NCBI GenBank assembly: GCA_017935325.1
Contig: JAGBHV010000028.1
Coordinates: forward strand, 1 to 53,132
Direction: 5' to 3'
Length of the DNA: 53,132 bases
Source: Clostridia bacterium
Lineage (GTDB): Bacteria > Bacillota > Clostridia > Oscillospirales > Acutalibacteraceae
Below the pieces are notes generated by a model that ran no database searches, had not been told where the DNA came from, and saw only the letters and a program-made list of their open reading frames with translations. Of the stretch, positions 50,421 through 53,132 are shown one piece after another. Position 1 is the first letter of the stretch. Each line of letters starts with the position of its first letter. A program made the translations under genes and the position numbers.

Positions 50421-52642
50421 GAGAAGAAATTTATAACATAACGGGAATGCATTGTGCAGCCTGCTCATCTTCAGTTGAGAGAGTCACAAGAAAGCTTCCC
50501 GGAGTAAAAGAAAGCAACGTCAACCTCCCCCTTAACAGGCTGACAATAGTGTATGATGAAAATCTTACTACTTCTCAGGACATTATAAACAAAATAAAAA
50601 AAGCAGGTTTTTCCGCTTCATTAAAGGAAGAAGAAAAACCTGCTGAAAAGCCGACCGAAGAAAAGAGCTTTTTAAGTGAAAAAATCTCACTGGCAGCATC
50701 AATCTTCTTTTCGGCGGTTTTGCTTTTTATATCAATGGGTCAGATGCTTTTCCCTGATATGCCCGTCCCGGATATAATTTCAATAGACACTCACCCTGCT
50801 AATTTTGCACTCATTCAGCTTCTGCTGACTGTCCCTGTATTAATTCTGGGCAAAAAGTTTTTCATCGGCGGTTTCAGGTCTTTGTTCCATCTCTCGCCGA
50901 ATATGGATTCTCTTGTGGCGTTAAGCAGCACCGCTTCGCTGATTTACAGCATTGTAATGACTTTCCTCATTTCCGACAATCCTCATGCTGTGCATAACCT
51001 TTACTACGAATCTGCCGCAGTTGTTGTGGCTTTGGTTTCCGTGGGGAAATTCCTTGAAGAAAAGAATAAAGAAAAAACCAAAAGCTCAATCTCAGCGCTT
51101 ATGTCGCTGACTCCTGATACAGCCGTTTTAGTCGATGAAAACGGTGAATGGGAAGTGCCCGTAAGCATGCTCAAAGAAGGCGACACCTTCCTTGTAAAAC
51201 ACGGCTCTAAAATCCCTCTTGACGGTATCGTGATTCAGGGAAGTGCAAGTGCGGACGAATCAATGCTGACGGGAGAAAGCAATCCCGTTGAAAAGCAGGA
51301 AGGCGACGAGGTTATAGGCGGCAGTATATTGACGGGTGGAGCTATTTACGTTAAAGTTACACGCACAGGTGAAGATACAACCCTTGCAAAAATTATCCGT
51401 TTCGTAGAAGATGCCCAGAACAAAAAAGCTCCTATCGCAAGAGTCGCCGACAAGGTTGCGGGCATTTTTGTTCCGCTTTTAATCGGAATCGGACTTGTGG
51501 CAGGCATAATCTGGTTTATCATAAACCGCGACTTTTCTTTTTCAGTTAAAATATTCACATCAGTTCTCGTAATCGGCTGTCCGTGCGCAATGGGGCTTGC
51601 AACACCTACTGCAATTATCGTAGGTACGGGTCTCGGCGCAACAAAAGGGATTTTAATCAAAAACGGTGAGGCACTTGAAACAACACACAAGGCGGACGTT
51701 GTGATTTTTGATAAGACGGGTACTGTCACAGAGGGCAAAATGTCAGTTACCGACATTATTTCTGAAGATAAAAATCAGATTCTCCGCACAGCATATTCCC
51801 TTGAAAAATTATCAGAGCATCCCATTTCAAAAGCAATCTGCTCAAAAGCACGTGAAGAAGAAGCTGAAAGCTTTGATGTAACCGACTTTGAAAGTAAGGC
51901 AGGTTTCGGAATCACAGCAAAAGATGGTGAAAACAAAAAAATCCTTGCAGGTAACGCAAGGCTTATGCAGGAAAACGGAATTGATATATCTGAATCTGAA
52001 AGTGACGTTTTGTCTCTCACGGAGAAAGGCAAAACACTTGTTTTTGTGGCAAAGGAAGACAAGCTCCTCGGCATTATCGCAGTTGCTGACACCGTTAAGA
52101 AAAACGCAAAATCAGCGATAGATAAGCTCAGAAGCATGGGTATCCACACAGTCCTTCTGACGGGTGACAACAAAAAAGCCGCCCAATATATCGGTTCACT
52201 TGCAGGCTTTGATGAAATCATATCTGAAGTCCTACCAACTGAAAAAGCAGACGTCGTAAAACATTTTCAGGAAAACAACAAGACTGTTATCATGGTCGGC
52301 GACGGAATCAATGACGCCCCTGCCCTGACGCAGGCAGATATCGGCTGTGCCGTAGCAAACGGTAGCTTTGTTGCAGTTGAATCTGCAAGCATTGTGCTGA
52401 TGAAAGATAACCTTGAGGATGTTTACCGTGCAATACGCTTAAGCAGAATCACAATAAGAAATATACGGCAGAATCTTTTCTGGGCTTTCTGCTACAACAC
52501 CCTTGCAATACCTGTTGCCGCGGGCGTGCTGTTCCCCGCTTTCGGTCTGTTGCTCTCTCCGATGATAGGCGCAATCGCCATGAGCTTAAGCTCCCTTTTT
52601 GTAGTTACAAACGCATTAAGACTGAAAACATATAAATTATAA
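50417..52642 (+). CDS. copA: Copper-exporting P1B-type ATPase CopA
   Basis: A 741-residue heavy-metal P-type ATPase. One N-terminal HMA domain carries the copper site GMHCAACSS (Cys13, Cys16). Eight membrane segments follow, with the transport motif GCPCAMG in the sixth. The actuator motif is LTGESNPV, the phosphorylation site FDKTGTVTEGK, the nucleotide-binding motif SEHPIS, and the hinge VGDGINDAPAL. FCYNTLAIP and MSLSSLFVVTNALRL near the end are the copper(I) specificity motifs. It exports Cu(I) from the cytoplasm. The start codon overlaps the GDPD-like gene (ATGA). No copper regulator or chaperone gene is visible beside it. Confidence 0.96.
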   Translation: MREEIYNITGMHCAACSSSVERVTRKLPGVKESNVNLPLNRLTIVYDENLTTSQDIINKIKKAGFSASLKEEEKPAEKPTEEKSFLSEKISLAASIFFSAVLLFISMGQMLFPDMPVPDIISIDTHPANFALIQLLLTVPVLILGKKFFIGGFRSLFHLSPNMDSLVALSSTASLIYSIVMTFLISDNPHAVHNLYYESAAVVVALVSVGKFLEEKNKEKTKSSISALMSLTPDTAVLVDENGEWEVPVSMLKEGDTFLVKHGSKIPLDGIVIQGSASADESMLTGESNPVEKQEGDEVIGGSILTGGAIYVKVTRTGEDTTLAKIIRFVEDAQNKKAPIARVADKVAGIFVPLLIGIGLVAGIIWFIINRDFSFSVKIFTSVLVIGCPCAMGLATPTAIIVGTGLGATKGILIKNGEALETTHKADVVIFDKTGTVTEGKMSVTDIISEDKNQILRTAYSLEKLSEHPISKAICSKAREEEAESFDVTDFESKAGFGITAKDGENKKILAGNARLMQENGIDISESESDVLSLTEKGKTLVFVAKEDKLLGIIAVADTVKKNAKSAIDKLRSMGIHTVLLTGDNKKAAQYIGSLAGFDEIISEVLPTEKADVVKHFQENNKTVIMVGDGINDAPALTQADIGCAVANGSFVAVESASIVLMKDNLEDVYRAIRLSRITIRNIRQNLFWAFCYNTLAIPVAAGVLFPAFGLLLSPMIGAIAMSLSSLFVVTNALRLKTYKL

Positions 52643-52687
52643 TTTTCAACGAAAAATCCCCTCTGTCGTTTACTTGCAAAACAACAG

Positions 52688-52717
52688 CTCCCCTTGCATT
52701 TTCAAGGGGAGTTTTTC
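52688..52717 (+). terminator. Terminator of copA, part of a dispersed repeat
   Basis: Stem CTCCCCTTG / CAAGGGGAG (52688-52711) followed by TTTTT. The flanking sequence to 52795 is shared in inverse orientation with 34172-34262. Confidence 0.88.
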
Positions 52718-52795
52718 ATCTATCACTGATATGAATTTCATAACAAATTGCAGATACAATGCCATAAATGGTTTTCAACCGATAAATTATAATTT
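52690..52795. repeat. Dispersed repeat with terminator end (copy F)
   Basis: From the copA terminator through TATCACTGATATGAATTTCA to GATAAATTATAATTTATC this is the inverse of the 34.2-kb repeat. It ends at the TAAATTATAATTTA palindrome. Confidence 0.8.
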
Positions 52796-52802
52796 ATCTG
52801 TG

Positions 52803-52918
52803 GCTAACCTTGCCATTTTGTTGTCATCCTAGAGCGTAGCGAAGGATCTCAAAATGGCAACACATAAAATATTTCCAAACGAGATTCTTCGCTTCGCTCG
52901 AGAATGACACGTTTGGAA
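52803..52918. repeat. Dispersed repeat, two palindromic modules (copy B, inverse of copy A)
   Basis: Module 2 (TTGCCATTTT/AAAATGGCAA) and then module 1 (ATTTCCAAACG/CGTTTGGAAAT) are the reverse complement of 1-120 with few differences. AAATTATAAT follows at about 52928. Confidence 0.85.
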
Positions 52919-52965
52919 ATGTCAGCGATAAATTATAATCTTACATAAAATTGCAAATTCAATAT

Positions 52966-53132
52966 CGTAGGGGCGCCCAGTGGGCGTCCGCCTGAAAATA
53001 ACGCATAATTTAACGGGTCGTCGAGGACGCCGACCCCTACGAAATCTCAATTTAATTTTAACACTCGTAGGGCAGGGCCTTGGTCCTGCCGCCAAATCTT
53101 ACGCAAAATAACAAACGGCGGGAGCAAGCCCC
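52966..53132. repeat. Block of four GC-rich palindromes (copy D, inverse of copy C)
   Basis: Reverse complement of 16373-16545: GGGCGCCC..GGGCGTCCGCC, GGGTCGTCGAGGACGCCGACC, GGCAGGGCCTTGGTCCTGCC and GGCGGGAGCAAGCCCC in order. It is cut by the end of the window. Confidence 0.85.

Overview
The window looks like a 53-kb piece of a chromosome from a low-GC, spore-forming Clostridia bacterium, most like the gut Oscillospiraceae/Ruminococcaceae group. The basis is AT-rich coding DNA with GGAGG-type ribosome sites, a spoIIGA-sigE pair, archaeal-type ProS, SAM-I, FMN and TPP riboswitches feeding Firmicutes-type metK, ribU and thiT, and conserved rpmH-rnpA-yidD-yidC-jag and ylxM-ffh-rpsP-khpA-rimM-trmD blocks. 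I see no transposase, phage, plasmid or CRISPR. The window begins at the edge of one dispersed repeat and stops inside another, so it may be a whole assembly contig.

Layout: 0.2-4.1 kb, a large secreted repeat protein (-). 4.3-9.2 kb, metA (predicted homoserine acetyltransferase), a TIM-barrel sugar isomerase/epimerase (-), tRNA-Gln, a 293-bp inverted-repeat element, then a GH78-like glycosidase and an aldo/keto reductase. 9.5-10.5 kb, a TSCPD protein, a lone 5S rRNA and a flavin reductase (-). 10.8-16.2 kb, rpmH-rnpA-yidD-yidC-jag, an FAD oxidoreductase and mnmE (+); dnaA, mnmG and rsmG are not beside them. 16.4-16.5 kb, a block of four palindromes. From 16.7 to 45.3 kb every gene is on the minus strand: exonuclease; DHHW protein and MBOAT acyltransferase (surface polymer acylation); sigE and spoIIGA; a zinc-ribbon membrane protein broken by an in-frame amber codon; the ylxM-ffh-rpsP-khpA-DUF308-rimM-trmD-PHP-LOR operon; a metallophosphoesterase; metK with SAM-I riboswitch; ribU with FMN riboswitch; acpP; a 1-kb AT-rich gap with a cluster of DnaA-box-like sites and mosaic repeats; proS; thiT with TPP riboswitch; and a greA-lysS-glycosyltransferases-ABC exporter-glycerophosphotransferase-MFS run. 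From 45.4 kb genes are on the plus strand: a secreted helical protein, a two-gene ABC transporter, a SanA/YdcF protein, an aromatic-acid-exporter-like protein, a GNAT, a degenerate GDPD-like membrane protein and a copper P-type ATPase. The last 0.5 kb is repeats.

How the genes work together: ribosome and membrane biogenesis (RpmH, RnpA, YidC, YidD, Ffh, RpsP, RimM, TrmD, and both RNA-binding partners KhpA and KhpB/Jag); methionine/SAM supply (MetA, MetK); vitamin uptake through ECF S-components (RibU, ThiT); surface polymer synthesis, export and acylation; and the switch to mother-cell sporulation transcription (SpoIIGA, SigE).

Most unusual non-coding content: palindromic repeat modules, many sharing an AAATTATAATTT boundary; four TGTGGAAAA boxes in 57 bp; a possible Spo0A-type spoIIG promoter overlapping a terminator; and the amber-split gene. 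I found no clear sign of a wholly new biochemical system; the repeats and the DnaA-box-like region deserve the closest second look.
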